A stretch of 64,000 bases of DNA from Leptothermofonsia sichuanensis E412 (GTDB taxonomy: Bacteria > Cyanobacteriota > Cyanobacteriia > Leptolyngbyales > Leptolyngbyaceae). Of this stretch, positions 1 through 9,845 are shown piece by piece; within the stretch, counting starts at the first letter, position 1; each line of letters begins with the position of its first letter. The position numbers and the translations under genes are program-made. Below the pieces are notes generated by a model. The model did no database searches and had not been told where the DNA came from. It saw nothing but the letters and a program-made list of their open reading frames with translations. The stretch is from NCBI RefSeq assembly GCF_019891175.1, contig NZ_CP072600.1, positions 5,890,001-5,954,000 on the forward strand. Reading direction: 5' to 3'.

Positions 1-18
1 CCTGTCCCCTGTTCCCTG

Positions 19-1839
19 CTATACCAGCAGTTCCTTCGCGATCGCCTGATTCCGTCCCCCTATCTTTGCTTGATAAAGGGTTTCGTCTGCCTTATTGATG
101 AGTTGGGCAAATGAATTCTGAGAGGATGGAACCGTACAGACAACGCCCATGCTGACGGTGACATATTGGCTAACGGAAGAATTTTGATTAGGGATTTGCA
201 GATGTTTGATGGTTGTCTGGATACTGGTAGCAATCTGCATTGCTCCTGCCATTGGCGTATTGGGCAGGATGATCGCAAACTCTTCCCCTCCATAGCGAGC
301 CACTAAATCAGCCGACTTTCTTACCGAAGACTGCAACACCGCCGCCACTTTGCATAAACACTGGTCCCCGGCGGGATGCCCGTAAGTATCGTTGTAAAGT
401 TTGAAAAAATCAATATCAATCAGAATCAGTGAAAGGGGCAGGTTTGCCTGCATCATTTGCTGCCATTCCTGATTCAAATACTCATTAAAACAACGGCGAT
501 TGGCAACCTGAGTCAACTCATCCGTTCGAGCCAGATATTCAAGTACTTGCTTTGCGGTTTCTGCTGCCAGATGGGCTTTTTCGAGGGCGATGTTTTTTTC
601 AATCAGTTCCTGAGTACGCTCCTGTACCTTGAGTTCCAACAGTTGGTTGCTGTGCCTGAGGGTCTGCCATATCCGATAGCTGTGGCTGAGGAATCCCGCT
701 GCGGTCAATGCCAGGATTGGAGAAACGGCGATCGCCCACCAGCCAAGTAAAAACAACCCATAGACGGTAAGTAGAAAACTGAACATCACCCCCGGAATGA
801 GAACCATCGCCCACCGTAAGGAGCGTAATGACCATCCCAGACCGGTGCCTATGCCTGCCCACAGAAAAATCCAGCCCCATTCCCAAAACTCTGGCAATGG
901 TTGCAGTAAAGGGCGACCCTCCAGGGCGCTGCTGAGGATTTGTGCCGTCACATTGGCGTGGATTTCAACCCCTGACCAGGTTTCAGCGCTTTCAGTGGTG
1001 TAGGGAGTGTAGAAGCGATCGCCCCACAAACTGTCTGCTTTTGCCCCAATCAACACAATCTTGTCCCGGAATAGAAACGCTGGCACCTGATTCGTCATTA
1101 CCTGAACAAGCGACACGGAGGGAATATCACCGGAAATCTGCAAAAAATTAGCCAGGGTCTGGTTTCCCCCTGTATCGAGCCGGACATAGCCCCCTGCATT
1201 CGGCTCCAACCGACAAAATTTTGCTTTTCCTAAATGGGTACAATTGCCATCTGTTCCAGCGCGAGAAACAATTCCCTGTTGCTCCAGGTAAAGCAATGCC
1301 AGTCTGGTTCCCAGCGCCAGAATGGTTCTACCGTTTTGATCCACTGAAAGCAGGTTTCGGCGGACGACCCCATCGGCATCCAGCAGCAAATCATTGGCAC
1401 CGATCTGGCCACGCTCTTGCAAGAGGGGGGGCGGTGGTACAGCAGGACCTTCTGTGTTGCCCACAGCTTTGGTAATGCCAATCAGATTGGGCGTGGTGGC
1501 AAACACCTGCATCAGATCGGCATGTCTTGGTTGAATGGGCAAATCTCGATAGAGATCCAAACCAATGGCGATGGGGCGGTCACGCTTTACCCGGTTAAGC
1601 AGTGCAGCCAGTTGCCCGTCCGAAAGGGGCCAGCGCCCTGCCCACTGGATATCTGATTCAGAAATGGTTACCAGCACAATGGGCACAGTCCTGGATTCGG
1701 GCGGGCGTAACCGAAACCATTGATTCAGGATTATCCATTCCAGCAGCTGTAGCGCACCGGACCACTGCAACGCAATGACAAACAGGGTAACTCCGATTGG
1801 AATGCTGCCCAAACGGTGCCATTGCTTCTGTAGAGTCAT
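19..1839 (-). CDS. CHASE2-domain diguanylate cyclase (GGDEF)
   Basis: A membrane sensor of 606 residues predicted to make cyclic di-GMP. Residues about 20-320 form a CHASE2 extracytoplasmic sensor domain (start after an N-terminal membrane helix; LIGAKADSLWGDRFYTPY is typical). Two or three membrane helices follow at about 325-390, then a short coiled coil and a C-terminal GGDEF domain from about 440. The active-site motif GGEEF is intact at 517-521, so cyclase activity is expected. The product-inhibition I-site, normally RxxD five residues before GGEEF, reads KSAD and lacks its arginine. The gene begins 2 nt after the stop of the upstream DUF928 gene, so the two are probably co-transcribed. 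The signal sensed is unknown. Confidence 0.93.
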   Translation of the reverse strand: MTLQKQWHRLGSIPIGVTLFVIALQWSGALQLLEWIILNQWFRLRPPESRTVPIVLVTISESDIQWAGRWPLSDGQLAALLNRVKRDRPIAIGLDLYRDLPIQPRHADLMQVFATTPNLIGITKAVGNTEGPAVPPPPLLQERGQIGANDLLLDADGVVRRNLLSVDQNGRTILALGTRLALLYLEQQGIVSRAGTDGNCTHLGKAKFCRLEPNAGGYVRLDTGGNQTLANFLQISGDIPSVSLVQVMTNQVPAFLFRDKIVLIGAKADSLWGDRFYTPYTTESAETWSGVEIHANVTAQILSSALEGRPLLQPLPEFWEWGWIFLWAGIGTGLGWSLRSLRWAMVLIPGVMFSFLLTVYGLFLLGWWAIAVSPILALTAAGFLSHSYRIWQTLRHSNQLLELKVQERTQELIEKNIALEKAHLAAETAKQVLEYLARTDELTQVANRRCFNEYLNQEWQQMMQANLPLSLILIDIDFFKLYNDTYGHPAGDQCLCKVAAVLQSSVRKSADLVARYGGEEFAIILPNTPMAGAMQIATSIQTTIKHLQIPNQNSSVSQYVTVSMGVVCTVPSSQNSFAQLINKADETLYQAKIGGRNQAIAKELLV

Positions 1840-1841
1840 AG

Positions 1842-2609
1842 TCAGCGATTAGCCTGGGGCTGGAGTAATTGCCTGGGAAAGGGATTGGCGATCGCAGGTA
1901 GTCCAGCAGACCTTAACAGATCTGCCTGGAGCGAAGCCAGATTCGGGTTCTCTGGCTGAGTTTGCTGCAATGTCAGGTAAGCATTCAATGCTTCATACCA
2001 GAAGCCTGAAAGGGTATAGAGCCTTATCTGCTGTTCCAGGGTGGCATGGCTTAATTGCTGCTGAAGGTTGGCATTCAGCGGTTGGTGTTGAATCCACCCT
2101 TCTGTAATCCAATCTTCTGTGCGCTGATTTGGGTTACACACCAGAGCCACTGTCCACTGATAGGGCTTATTGGGGGTAAGTGAAACCTCTGAAGGGAGGA
2201 CAATTTGCACGAGTCCCGGAATGCTGATGGGCAGATTGGCCTGGTAGACCCCAGCCTGCTGGTCTGTAAACAGACTGAACTCTAACACCTTTGCCGTTGT
2301 CCGTGGTATCTGAACCCAGATCCCTGGGCTGGGCTGGGAGGTCAGACCGACAAACTGGGTGGGAGCCATTGCCACTAAGGCTTCCCCGCTGCCTGGGTTC
2401 TCTAAGCAGGTCGTTTGTCCAGGACGGGAACCACCCCCAGCCGTCCCTCTCGGTTTTCCCTGACCGGGAGGTGAACCAAACTGAGCCTGAGCAGTTGCCG
2501 TCATGCCCACAGCTACTACTGTAAATAGCCCGGTCAGTAGCCAGGAGATACTCACGCTCCACAAAAGTTTCGGTTGCCGGCCAACGGTTCTCATCAAAGC
2601 TTTTCTCAT
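1842..2609 (-). CDS. DUF928 secreted protein
   Basis: A 255-residue protein with a signal peptide (hydrophobic stretch about 15-40 ending TAQAQF). A glycine-rich GKPRGTAGGGSRPG segment after the cleavage site is the hallmark of the cyanobacterial DUF928 family. The rest is a beta-rich domain (about 75-165) followed by a helical, TPR-like tail. The family has no established function but often sits with CHASE2 and CHAT proteins and hemagglutinin-like exoproteins, as here. It is the upstream partner of the diguanylate cyclase gene (2-nt gap). Periplasmic or outer-envelope location is inferred from the signal peptide. Confidence 0.88.
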   Translation of the reverse strand: MRKALMRTVGRQPKLLWSVSISWLLTGLFTVVAVGMTATAQAQFGSPPGQGKPRGTAGGGSRPGQTTCLENPGSGEALVAMAPTQFVGLTSQPSPGIWVQIPRTTAKVLEFSLFTDQQAGVYQANLPISIPGLVQIVLPSEVSLTPNKPYQWTVALVCNPNQRTEDWITEGWIQHQPLNANLQQQLSHATLEQQIRLYTLSGFWYEALNAYLTLQQTQPENPNLASLQADLLRSAGLPAIANPFPRQLLQPQANR

Positions 2610-2871
2610 CGGAGCTTTCCCTGATATATCAGCAGACCAGTGTGTTGGAAGAATAGTCAGCAGACTACAGAAAACCTATCAGGGCAAAAAGCAGGACAGC
2701 ATCTTTTCTTACCCTGACTACCGGGTATTGTTTACCAATCACCCATACCCTATCCAAACCCACAACCTTTCGCAATTCGTATAAGTTCGGATATTTACTA
2801 CGCAATTTTGCAGAGAACCTCTGTTCAGTATCCCCAAATTTAAATCAAAACTCACCCGATGTCCTAAGTGT
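2610..2871. other. intergenic gap in the surface-protein cluster
   Basis: 262 bp between the CHAT gene and the DUF928 gene, all transcribed leftward. It separates two tight gene pairs (exoprotein-CHAT and DUF928-cyclase), so it probably carries a promoter for the second pair. No convincing hairpin terminator or coding sequence was seen. The short plus-strand reading frame through it has no recognisable content. Confidence 0.5.
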
Positions 2872-5238
2872 TTATAACCAATTGCCTACCAGAATAAAGG
2901 GTGCCCAGTAAAAGGGATGATTGAAAGCTGGCGACTGGATCATCGCCATTTGAGCAGCCCGAACCGCCTGGGCTTTGTTGCTCCCTGGCTGAACCAGTGC
3001 CTGGTAGAATCTGGTTACAAATTCGGCAGTGGAAGCATCATTGACACGCCAGAGCGTTGCCAGCGTACTGCGTGCCCCTGATCGAACCGCAACTCCAGCC
3101 ATTCCCAGGGTCGCCCGGTTATCCCCTACAGCCGTCTGGCAGGCACTTAGAACCAGCAGGTCGATCCCATGCCTGTCTGTCAGCGATCGCTGATTCAGCA
3201 AGTCTTGCAGATCCGTTACTGTCAACCTGCCATCCCAGGTCTGGATGTAAGTATCTCTGGCGTTGGAGCTGAACTGTCCGTGGGTGGCAAAATGGATCAC
3301 GGTAAACGGAACGGCCTGTACCTGGGTTTTCAACGCATCTGTGGTAAAAGCTTGATTTAACAGAATCCGAGTTGGAAGTTGCTGACGAATTTCATTGACT
3401 TCCTGCTCTACACCAGGGAGGGGGGGTGCCCCAGCCATCCCTTCGCTCAAACCACCAACCAATGCCCGCATCTCTCCTGGGCGTAACTGATGGGGATTCA
3501 ATAGTTGCAGACTGGGGGTCAGCGCAATCTGGTATTGCTCAATCAAATAGTGGCTGCCGTCGTGCAGAGCAGCCATAGGCAGGTTTCGCAACGAGCCATC
3601 CAGGACAAAAACCAGGGTTTGAACGCCCTGCCGGGTCAGATCTGCGGCTATGGGCTGGATCAACCAGTGATGCAGTTGTTGAGCTGCGGCTAACCGTTCC
3701 TGAAGGAAGGAGGTGCGGCGAAACGAGGCCTGCATTGCCTGGATGCCAGCCAGAATTTTTTCCTCCGAGACTGAAGTCGTGTACTGTTGCAATCGCTTGT
3801 CTGGGAAGGAAACGATGACTTCCAGGCGATCGGGCAGCAGGACAGGGTAAATCACCGCAGCGGTTGGATCCACATGGTCAACCGGGCGGATCCGGGCATC
3901 TAAACACGCCTCCCGAAAAAAGTTATTTAACTCGACAAGCTGCAAGGATTCAAGGACCTGGCGGGCTTTGCTCAGGTGTTCCTGGGAGGCATCCGGCTGG
4001 AGGAGCAAATCGACCAGCCCTCGATATACGGGTTCAACCTGGTCGCGGAAGGAAAACTGCACATCCTGCCCAATCGCTACCAGGTCCTGCCTCAGCGACT
4101 GAAGCGTTTCTACTGCCTGAGTGTAAGCCAGTGTGGCTCCTGGCACATCTCCCTGGGATCGCAAAATCCGTCCCATTTGCCACTGCCACTGGTACAGCAC
4201 CTCCGTCCCATTCACACTCTTTGCTCGCTGTAGGGCAGCCTGGGTGAGTTGCTTTGCTGCCGCCCACTGCCGGGTTTGTTCATACAGATGCCCCAGTCGT
4301 CCCATCGCATAGGATTCGGCACGGCGATCGCCCAGAAGCCTGGCTTGTTGAGCCGCGGTTGCCAGCAGGTTGGCCGCTTGAAGCATCTGAGTCGCACCCG
4401 GCATCCTTACACCTGTGAGGTTTGGAGTTTGAGTTTCAGAAATGGCTGGCTCCCCAGTTCCAACTTCTGACCTCTGAGTGATTAAATTGGCGAATTCAAT
4501 CCGTCCATAGATTGCCAGTTGACCGGGAGGTAATACCTCCAGATGGGATTCAATCTGGGACTGTAAGGCAGTGGCTTCTGCCCGGCGATGCAGTTGGTGG
4601 AAGAGTTTGAGTTGCCCAAGTTGAGCCGACAGTTTAAGCTGCCCTGGGATAGCAGCGGCTTGCGTGAACGAATCGAGGGCAGTCAGAGATTGTCCCTGAG
4701 CCAGTAGAGTATTCCCTATATGCAGGTAAGCGGCCTGTAGATCTGGTTGCGAGTTTATCTGCTGAGCAATCCTGAGGCTTTCTGTCAAAACCTCCTGGGA
4801 TTTTTCATACTCTCCAACTAACCGCAGCACATTTCCCAGGGTTAACAATCCATTTGCTTTCAGGGAAGAGTTGGGCTGTTGCCGCTGGAACGCCACCACC
4901 TGGTCCAGCAGTGTTCTGGCACGACGGTAAAACCCCAGATTTTGCAATGCTTTCGCCTGGTTAATCTGGGTACCCATTGCCCCTTGCAGATTGCCCATCT
5001 GGCGGTAGAGCTTTTCGGCTTTCAGCCAGGTTTCCAGGGCAGCTTCAGGGTTGCCCTGATCAAGCTGTTGCTGTCCTTCCAGGTTGAGATTATGGATCCG
5101 ATCAGGGTTAAGTTGTGATGGCTGGTGGGCAGAGGTATCGCCAACCGACAGTCCCCAGGCCAGCACTAAACCCAGGCATCCATAGAGAATCAAGCGGCAG
5201 AGGGAGCGGACTGTCCCTCTGTTTCCCCAACTCAGCAT
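2872..5238 (-). CDS. TPR-repeat CHAT domain protein
   Basis: A 788-residue protein with an N-terminal signal or membrane segment (about 10-35), a long array of tetratricopeptide repeats (about 45-390) and a C-terminal CHAT domain (about 480-788). CHAT domains are caspase/separase-like; the catalytic dyad is visible as His653 in HFATHG and Cys700 in LSACQT. The end FYWAPFILVGNWL is typical for the family. A secreted or periplasmic TPR-CHAT protease is inferred; the substrate is unknown. The start ATG lies 1 nt beyond the stop of the upstream exoprotein gene, so the two are translationally linked and may act together at the cell surface. Confidence 0.92.
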   Translation of the reverse strand: MLSWGNRGTVRSLCRLILYGCLGLVLAWGLSVGDTSAHQPSQLNPDRIHNLNLEGQQQLDQGNPEAALETWLKAEKLYRQMGNLQGAMGTQINQAKALQNLGFYRRARTLLDQVVAFQRQQPNSSLKANGLLTLGNVLRLVGEYEKSQEVLTESLRIAQQINSQPDLQAAYLHIGNTLLAQGQSLTALDSFTQAAAIPGQLKLSAQLGQLKLFHQLHRRAEATALQSQIESHLEVLPPGQLAIYGRIEFANLITQRSEVGTGEPAISETQTPNLTGVRMPGATQMLQAANLLATAAQQARLLGDRRAESYAMGRLGHLYEQTRQWAAAKQLTQAALQRAKSVNGTEVLYQWQWQMGRILRSQGDVPGATLAYTQAVETLQSLRQDLVAIGQDVQFSFRDQVEPVYRGLVDLLLQPDASQEHLSKARQVLESLQLVELNNFFREACLDARIRPVDHVDPTAAVIYPVLLPDRLEVIVSFPDKRLQQYTTSVSEEKILAGIQAMQASFRRTSFLQERLAAAQQLHHWLIQPIAADLTRQGVQTLVFVLDGSLRNLPMAALHDGSHYLIEQYQIALTPSLQLLNPHQLRPGEMRALVGGLSEGMAGAPPLPGVEQEVNEIRQQLPTRILLNQAFTTDALKTQVQAVPFTVIHFATHGQFSSNARDTYIQTWDGRLTVTDLQDLLNQRSLTDRHGIDLLVLSACQTAVGDNRATLGMAGVAVRSGARSTLATLWRVNDASTAEFVTRFYQALVQPGSNKAQAVRAAQMAMIQSPAFNHPFYWAPFILVGNWL

Positions 5239-5239
5239 C

Positions 5240-8200
5240 TCAGGGTTCCTTTCCCAAAGAAGGGGATTGACAGGGTTGAGTGGCGATCGCGAATTCAGGG
5301 GTTCCCGTGTCCGCCACCAGCACGATTGATCCGTCCATATTTCTGATCCAGCCAGTGATTTCTACAATCGGACTGGGGCTGGAATTCTCCGCTGTAGAGC
5401 GGCGACGATGTCCAACCTCCCTGGAGGATACCGTTTGCATTATTTTCCCTGGCTCTGCTTTCCCTGGCTCTGTTCTGCCTGACTCCTCCCCGTTTCCCTG
5501 CCCTTGCACGCTTTGCCCATCGACCCAGACCAGCGTCTGATTCAACGCCTCTGCTGGATCGGGGGATAGCCCTCCCCGCCCGGTTACGATGAAATAATTG
5601 CCCTGTTGCTGAGGCGTGCAGGTCTGGGTCATTTGATGGCTGGAATCAGTCAGGGTTTCAGGTAAGTTTACCAGTCCTCGATTCGGGTCACTGTCCAGGG
5701 TGCTGAGGGTAACCGTACCACTGAACCCGTATTGTGAACTGGCAGTAATGTCACTGATAGGCGTTGGTCTGGGTTGAAAGCGTAGCCCAAAGATCCCCTG
5801 GGACCAGATATTGACCCGTCCTCCGTTACCCGTGAAGGCATTGGCACGGATGTCACTGTTTTCTTTCAAAACTCCAACCACAAACCCGGCGTTGATCCAG
5901 ATATTGCCGCCGTTGCCCCCTGCTTGAGCTGTGCCCGCACTGGCAGAAATCAGGCTATTGTGGCGTAGCAACAGCAAATCCCTGACCTGGATTTGAACGT
6001 TTCCCCCATTGCTGGAAGCCGTTTCAGCAAAAATCACGGATCGATCCAGATCAATCTGGTCCGCAGCCAGTTGAATGTCACCACCGCGGCCCCGTCCCTC
6101 GCTATCGACAGTAATTCGCCCCCGGTCTTGCATCCGCAGGCGATCGGTCGTCAGAAAGATACTGCCTCCGTTACCAGAGGACTGGAAGGTTGTGTTGGCA
6201 AATAGCCCACTCCTGGCTCCCGCAATGGTCACCCGATCGCTGGCAAAAACCCGAATACTGCCCGCATCTCCCCGGCTCTGGGTCGTGGCTGAGAGCTTAC
6301 CCTCGCTGGTCAGGTCGAGTATTCCCGTGGTCACATCAATAGTGCCACTCCGACCATCGCTGAAAGTTGAGGCACTAACGATGCCGTCATTCCACACCTG
6401 GAGGATACCAGCCGTGAGCCGAATATTTCCGCCATCCCCAATCCCGGTTCCTCGTTGAACCGGATTGCTGCTGCCAGAGATAATGCCACTGAAGGGATCT
6501 GCGATCGCGATCCTGTCTGCCTGCACCTGAATATCTCCCGCTTTCCCAGATCCCAGGGTAAGGGTTTGAATCTGTCCCCGATTTATCAGGCGCACGGATC
6601 GGGCTGCGAGGACAATCTCACCCCCATTGCCCCTGGCATTGGCCGCTACCCCACTGGCAATTAAACCCTCTTCAATTGCCACTGAGCCAGTCGCCTGCAA
6701 CGAAATGTTACCAGCAGTACCCTGCCCGGAGGTTTCAGCCGAAATTCGCGCCTGTTCCTGGACAGACACATCCCCGGCAAACAACGTAATATTACCTCCA
6801 TTGCCGCTGGAGCCAGGCTGCGTACCGGCTAAGATGGCACTTCCCCTTCCCCTCAAAGTTACCTGGTGGATGGGCAGATCCGGTCTTCCCAGTTGGATCA
6901 CCCCTGCCTGTCCACTACTGCTCGTTTCAGAGCGGATTTGCCCACCATCTGTCAGGGTCAGGCGATCGCTGAGCAGGGTAATTTCGCCTGCATTTCCTGC
7001 GGTTGTCGTTTCGGCACTGATGGCAGAGCGCCTACTCACCGACAGACTTGTGGTATTCAGATAAATTCGTCCCCCATTGCCAGCGCCATTGGTTTCAGCC
7101 CCAATGATGCCATTGTCTTGCAAAGATACCGTTCCAGCATTGAGCTGGATATTGCCGCCATTGCCCACACTATCTGTCATCGTGCGACTGAAGATTCCAG
7201 TTTGTCGGGTTGCTGAACCAGCAATCACCACAGTCCCTGGGACACCCTGACGGCTAACGTCAATCAGAATGTTACCCCCCTGCCCATTTGCCTCCAACTC
7301 CAGACTGCTGGAGATATAACCGCCGTTGAGCAGTTCTAACGCGCCTGCCCGGATATCGATGGTCCCTCCCTGACGGTTGATCCCGCGCACACTATCGAGG
7401 CCAGTGCTTACATTACTGCCAATTCCACTACCAGGGCTATCCGCTTTGTCAACTCGAACCCGAAACCCTTCCAGGCTGATCAGGTCGGTGGCACGAATCG
7501 TAATGTTTCCTGCCCGCGTGCCAACCCCCTCCCCAAAATGATTCGCCAGGATTTCGGAGCCATCGCGCATGATCAGAGACCCGGTATAAATGGTGATATT
7601 GCCCCCATTGCCCGTGGAATACAGATCAGCCAGGCTAAAAATGGCACTGGGGCGATCCCCACTACCCACGCCGGAGAGTTTAATCGTATCTGCCACATTC
7701 AGGGTAATAGTCCCACCGTTGCCACCGATCGCCCCATACCGACTGACACTGCGGATCTGGGCACCATCTTCCAGAAACAGCGATCGGGCTGAAACGGCAA
7801 CATCCCCCGCCTGTCCACTGGTAAACGTATCGCTTCTCAAGGTCGAACCATCCAACAGGCGCACATCCCCACCCGCCTGTACTTCTATTGCCCCACCCTG
7901 CCCGCTCCCATAGGTACTGGTATCGATGGCTCCCCTGACGGTTACCTCTGAGAGGGTTGTTATCCTGACCGCGCCACTCCTCCCCCCGTCAGCACTGGTA
8001 TCAATACTGCTGAGGGCAATGGGTCCTCCCGCCGTCATGGTAACATCACCGCTGTCGCCGTCAATGTAACTGTAGGTAATAATGTTCCGGGTGCTGATGG
8101 CTTGACCGGCTGTAACGCTCAGGCTGGCACCATCCCCTGCGGTTGACCAGGTGTCGATCTCGCCGAGCATCGCATTCCGACCCGCAATGACCGCAATGGA

Positions 8201-9664
8201 GCCACCGTTGCCAGATGTGAACGGGTCATCACTATAGGCAATTAACCTACCCGTGGTCACGTCACCACGGGGTGCATTCAACTGAATAGAACCCGCATTC
8301 CCGCTCCCGGTGGCTACACTGAAGAATTGCCCATGGCTGGTGATAGACCCTCCGGTGCTGGTAAGGGAGATTGCCCCCTGGGAGGCACGAACAACCTGGG
8401 TGCGAATATCTCCGTTGCCCTCTGTGGTAAGCCTGACAACCCCTCCAGAGGCAACGGTCACATCTCCGCCCAGGGTAATGCCCGGCTCAGAAACCAGGCC
8501 GGATCCGGTCGTACTGCCTGCAATGGGGTCACTGCTGCCAGCATAGCGGAGGGCTGTTTGCCCGGATCGCAGAATCAGCCCCGGTTCGCGGTTGAGAATG
8601 GCATCATCCCCCACAAAGGGAGCTGCCACATCCGGCGTGGTAATATCCACGCTGCCTTGAATCCGAATGTTACCGCCTGCTTCAACCAGTAATGATGCCC
8701 CACTGTAGTTGAGAGCTAAATCAACATCCCCCGTGCTTGAAATGATGGGGTCGTAGAGGCTGGTGAAGGTTGCCAGACCAGCAGAGATGGATTGGATTTG
8801 CACATTCCCCTGGCTGGCAAAGCGGGCATCCCCAGAAATAATGCCATCACTGAGCAGACTCAGATTGCCACCGCTCTGAAACGGAATCCAGTTGGGGTGG
8901 TTGAGAGTCAGGATGTCGATGCCGCGATCGCCCTGAATCTTTAAGTGCTGACCCGCCTGGGCCAGAAACGGGACGGCTGGTTTATCTCGCCCATAGACAG
9001 TATCCGTTGCCAGCAGGGTCAAATTTCGTCCGGCTTGCATCTGTCCCTGCAAATCGAGGCGATCGGCATCCAGGGTAAGATCCTGTCCAACGGCTAAATT
9101 GCCCCGATTGATGATAAAGGCGGCTGGTTGATTGCCGCGCTGTAAGCCAATCGGTAGAGAGACGGTCAGTAATGGGGCTACCTGAGGAGGGGTAGCCCGA
9201 AACTCGCTTCCGTCCGCAAATTTAATTGCCGAAGCGGTTGATGCTACAAACGAGCCGCGAATACCCAGCCTGGCACTGGAACCAAAAATAATGCCGTTAG
9301 GATTGAGCAAAAACAGATTGGCATTGCCCAAAACCCCCAGCTTTCCATTAATACTGGATGGATTTGATCCCGTCACACGGGTGAGGATATTACTGACACC
9401 AGGATCCTGAAAGTAGAGCGATCGCCCACTGTCAACATTCAGTTCTTGAAAACTGTGGAACAGATTTCTGCCTGCCCGCACCCCCCCCTCAATAATATCA
9501 GTGGAGCCACTGGTCCTGACCGTTGAGGACTGGGTGCCCAGGGTTCCATCGGGCACCAGTTGGGCAAAACCGGGCGTGCCCATCTCCCCCAGAGTAAGGA
9601 TCAGGACCGTTGACCACAACCTCTGTCTGATCAGCGGTCTCTGGGGGGTTTCTTCGTTGTTCAT
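5240..9664 (-). CDS. two-partner-secretion exoprotein (filamentous hemagglutinin type)
   Basis: A 1474-residue secreted beta-helix protein. After the signal peptide (cleavage near GFAQLVPDG) comes a TPS secretion domain of about 150 residues with LLNPNGIIFG, the conserved NPNGI motif recognised by the outer-membrane TpsB transporter. The bulk is a long repetitive beta-helix rich in GNGGNI-like turns. A conserved C-terminal block (CTPQQQGNYF, then VTGRGGLSPDP) is typical of cyanobacterial members. ATG at 9664 was chosen because GAGG lies about six bases upstream; an in-frame TTG at 9697 is less likely. No TpsB transporter lies in the window. The CHAT gene follows after 1 nt. Confidence 0.92.
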   Translation of the reverse strand: MNNEETPQRPLIRQRLWSTVLILTLGEMGTPGFAQLVPDGTLGTQSSTVRTSGSTDIIEGGVRAGRNLFHSFQELNVDSGRSLYFQDPGVSNILTRVTGSNPSSINGKLGVLGNANLFLLNPNGIIFGSSARLGIRGSFVASTASAIKFADGSEFRATPPQVAPLLTVSLPIGLQRGNQPAAFIINRGNLAVGQDLTLDADRLDLQGQMQAGRNLTLLATDTVYGRDKPAVPFLAQAGQHLKIQGDRGIDILTLNHPNWIPFQSGGNLSLLSDGIISGDARFASQGNVQIQSISAGLATFTSLYDPIISSTGDVDLALNYSGASLLVEAGGNIRIQGSVDITTPDVAAPFVGDDAILNREPGLILRSGQTALRYAGSSDPIAGSTTGSGLVSEPGITLGGDVTVASGGVVRLTTEGNGDIRTQVVRASQGAISLTSTGGSITSHGQFFSVATGSGNAGSIQLNAPRGDVTTGRLIAYSDDPFTSGNGGSIAVIAGRNAMLGEIDTWSTAGDGASLSVTAGQAISTRNIITYSYIDGDSGDVTMTAGGPIALSSIDTSADGGRSGAVRITTLSEVTVRGAIDTSTYGSGQGGAIEVQAGGDVRLLDGSTLRSDTFTSGQAGDVAVSARSLFLEDGAQIRSVSRYGAIGGNGGTITLNVADTIKLSGVGSGDRPSAIFSLADLYSTGNGGNITIYTGSLIMRDGSEILANHFGEGVGTRAGNITIRATDLISLEGFRVRVDKADSPGSGIGSNVSTGLDSVRGINRQGGTIDIRAGALELLNGGYISSSLELEANGQGGNILIDVSRQGVPGTVVIAGSATRQTGIFSRTMTDSVGNGGNIQLNAGTVSLQDNGIIGAETNGAGNGGRIYLNTTSLSVSRRSAISAETTTAGNAGEITLLSDRLTLTDGGQIRSETSSSGQAGVIQLGRPDLPIHQVTLRGRGSAILAGTQPGSSGNGGNITLFAGDVSVQEQARISAETSGQGTAGNISLQATGSVAIEEGLIASGVAANARGNGGEIVLAARSVRLINRGQIQTLTLGSGKAGDIQVQADRIAIADPFSGIISGSSNPVQRGTGIGDGGNIRLTAGILQVWNDGIVSASTFSDGRSGTIDVTTGILDLTSEGKLSATTQSRGDAGSIRVFASDRVTIAGARSGLFANTTFQSSGNGGSIFLTTDRLRMQDRGRITVDSEGRGRGGDIQLAADQIDLDRSVIFAETASSNGGNVQIQVRDLLLLRHNSLISASAGTAQAGGNGGNIWINAGFVVGVLKENSDIRANAFTGNGGRVNIWSQGIFGLRFQPRPTPISDITASSQYGFSGTVTLSTLDSDPNRGLVNLPETLTDSSHQMTQTCTPQQQGNYFIVTGRGGLSPDPAEALNQTLVWVDGQSVQGQGNGEESGRTEPGKAEPGKIMQTVSSREVGHRRRSTAENSSPSPIVEITGWIRNMDGSIVLVADTGTPEFAIATQPCQSPSLGKEP

Positions 9665-9845
9665 CCTGCACCTCAGGTAATCACAGGGGGAAGTCAAGGG
9701 GGCATCACGACTAATTACCTGGTATAAAAGTACCCATATTTCATCAAAAGTAGAGTTTTAACATCCTCCTCTTGCCTGAAAGTATTTGTTATGTCGTCTC
9801 AAGCTATCGGTACAACGCCCAATCCAACTTGCCCCCTGACGCCAG

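Noticed and set aside
6075-8692. Long plus-strand frames opposite the exoprotein gene
   Set aside because: They are shadows of the repetitive minus-strand gene, have no motifs, and lack ribosome-binding sites.
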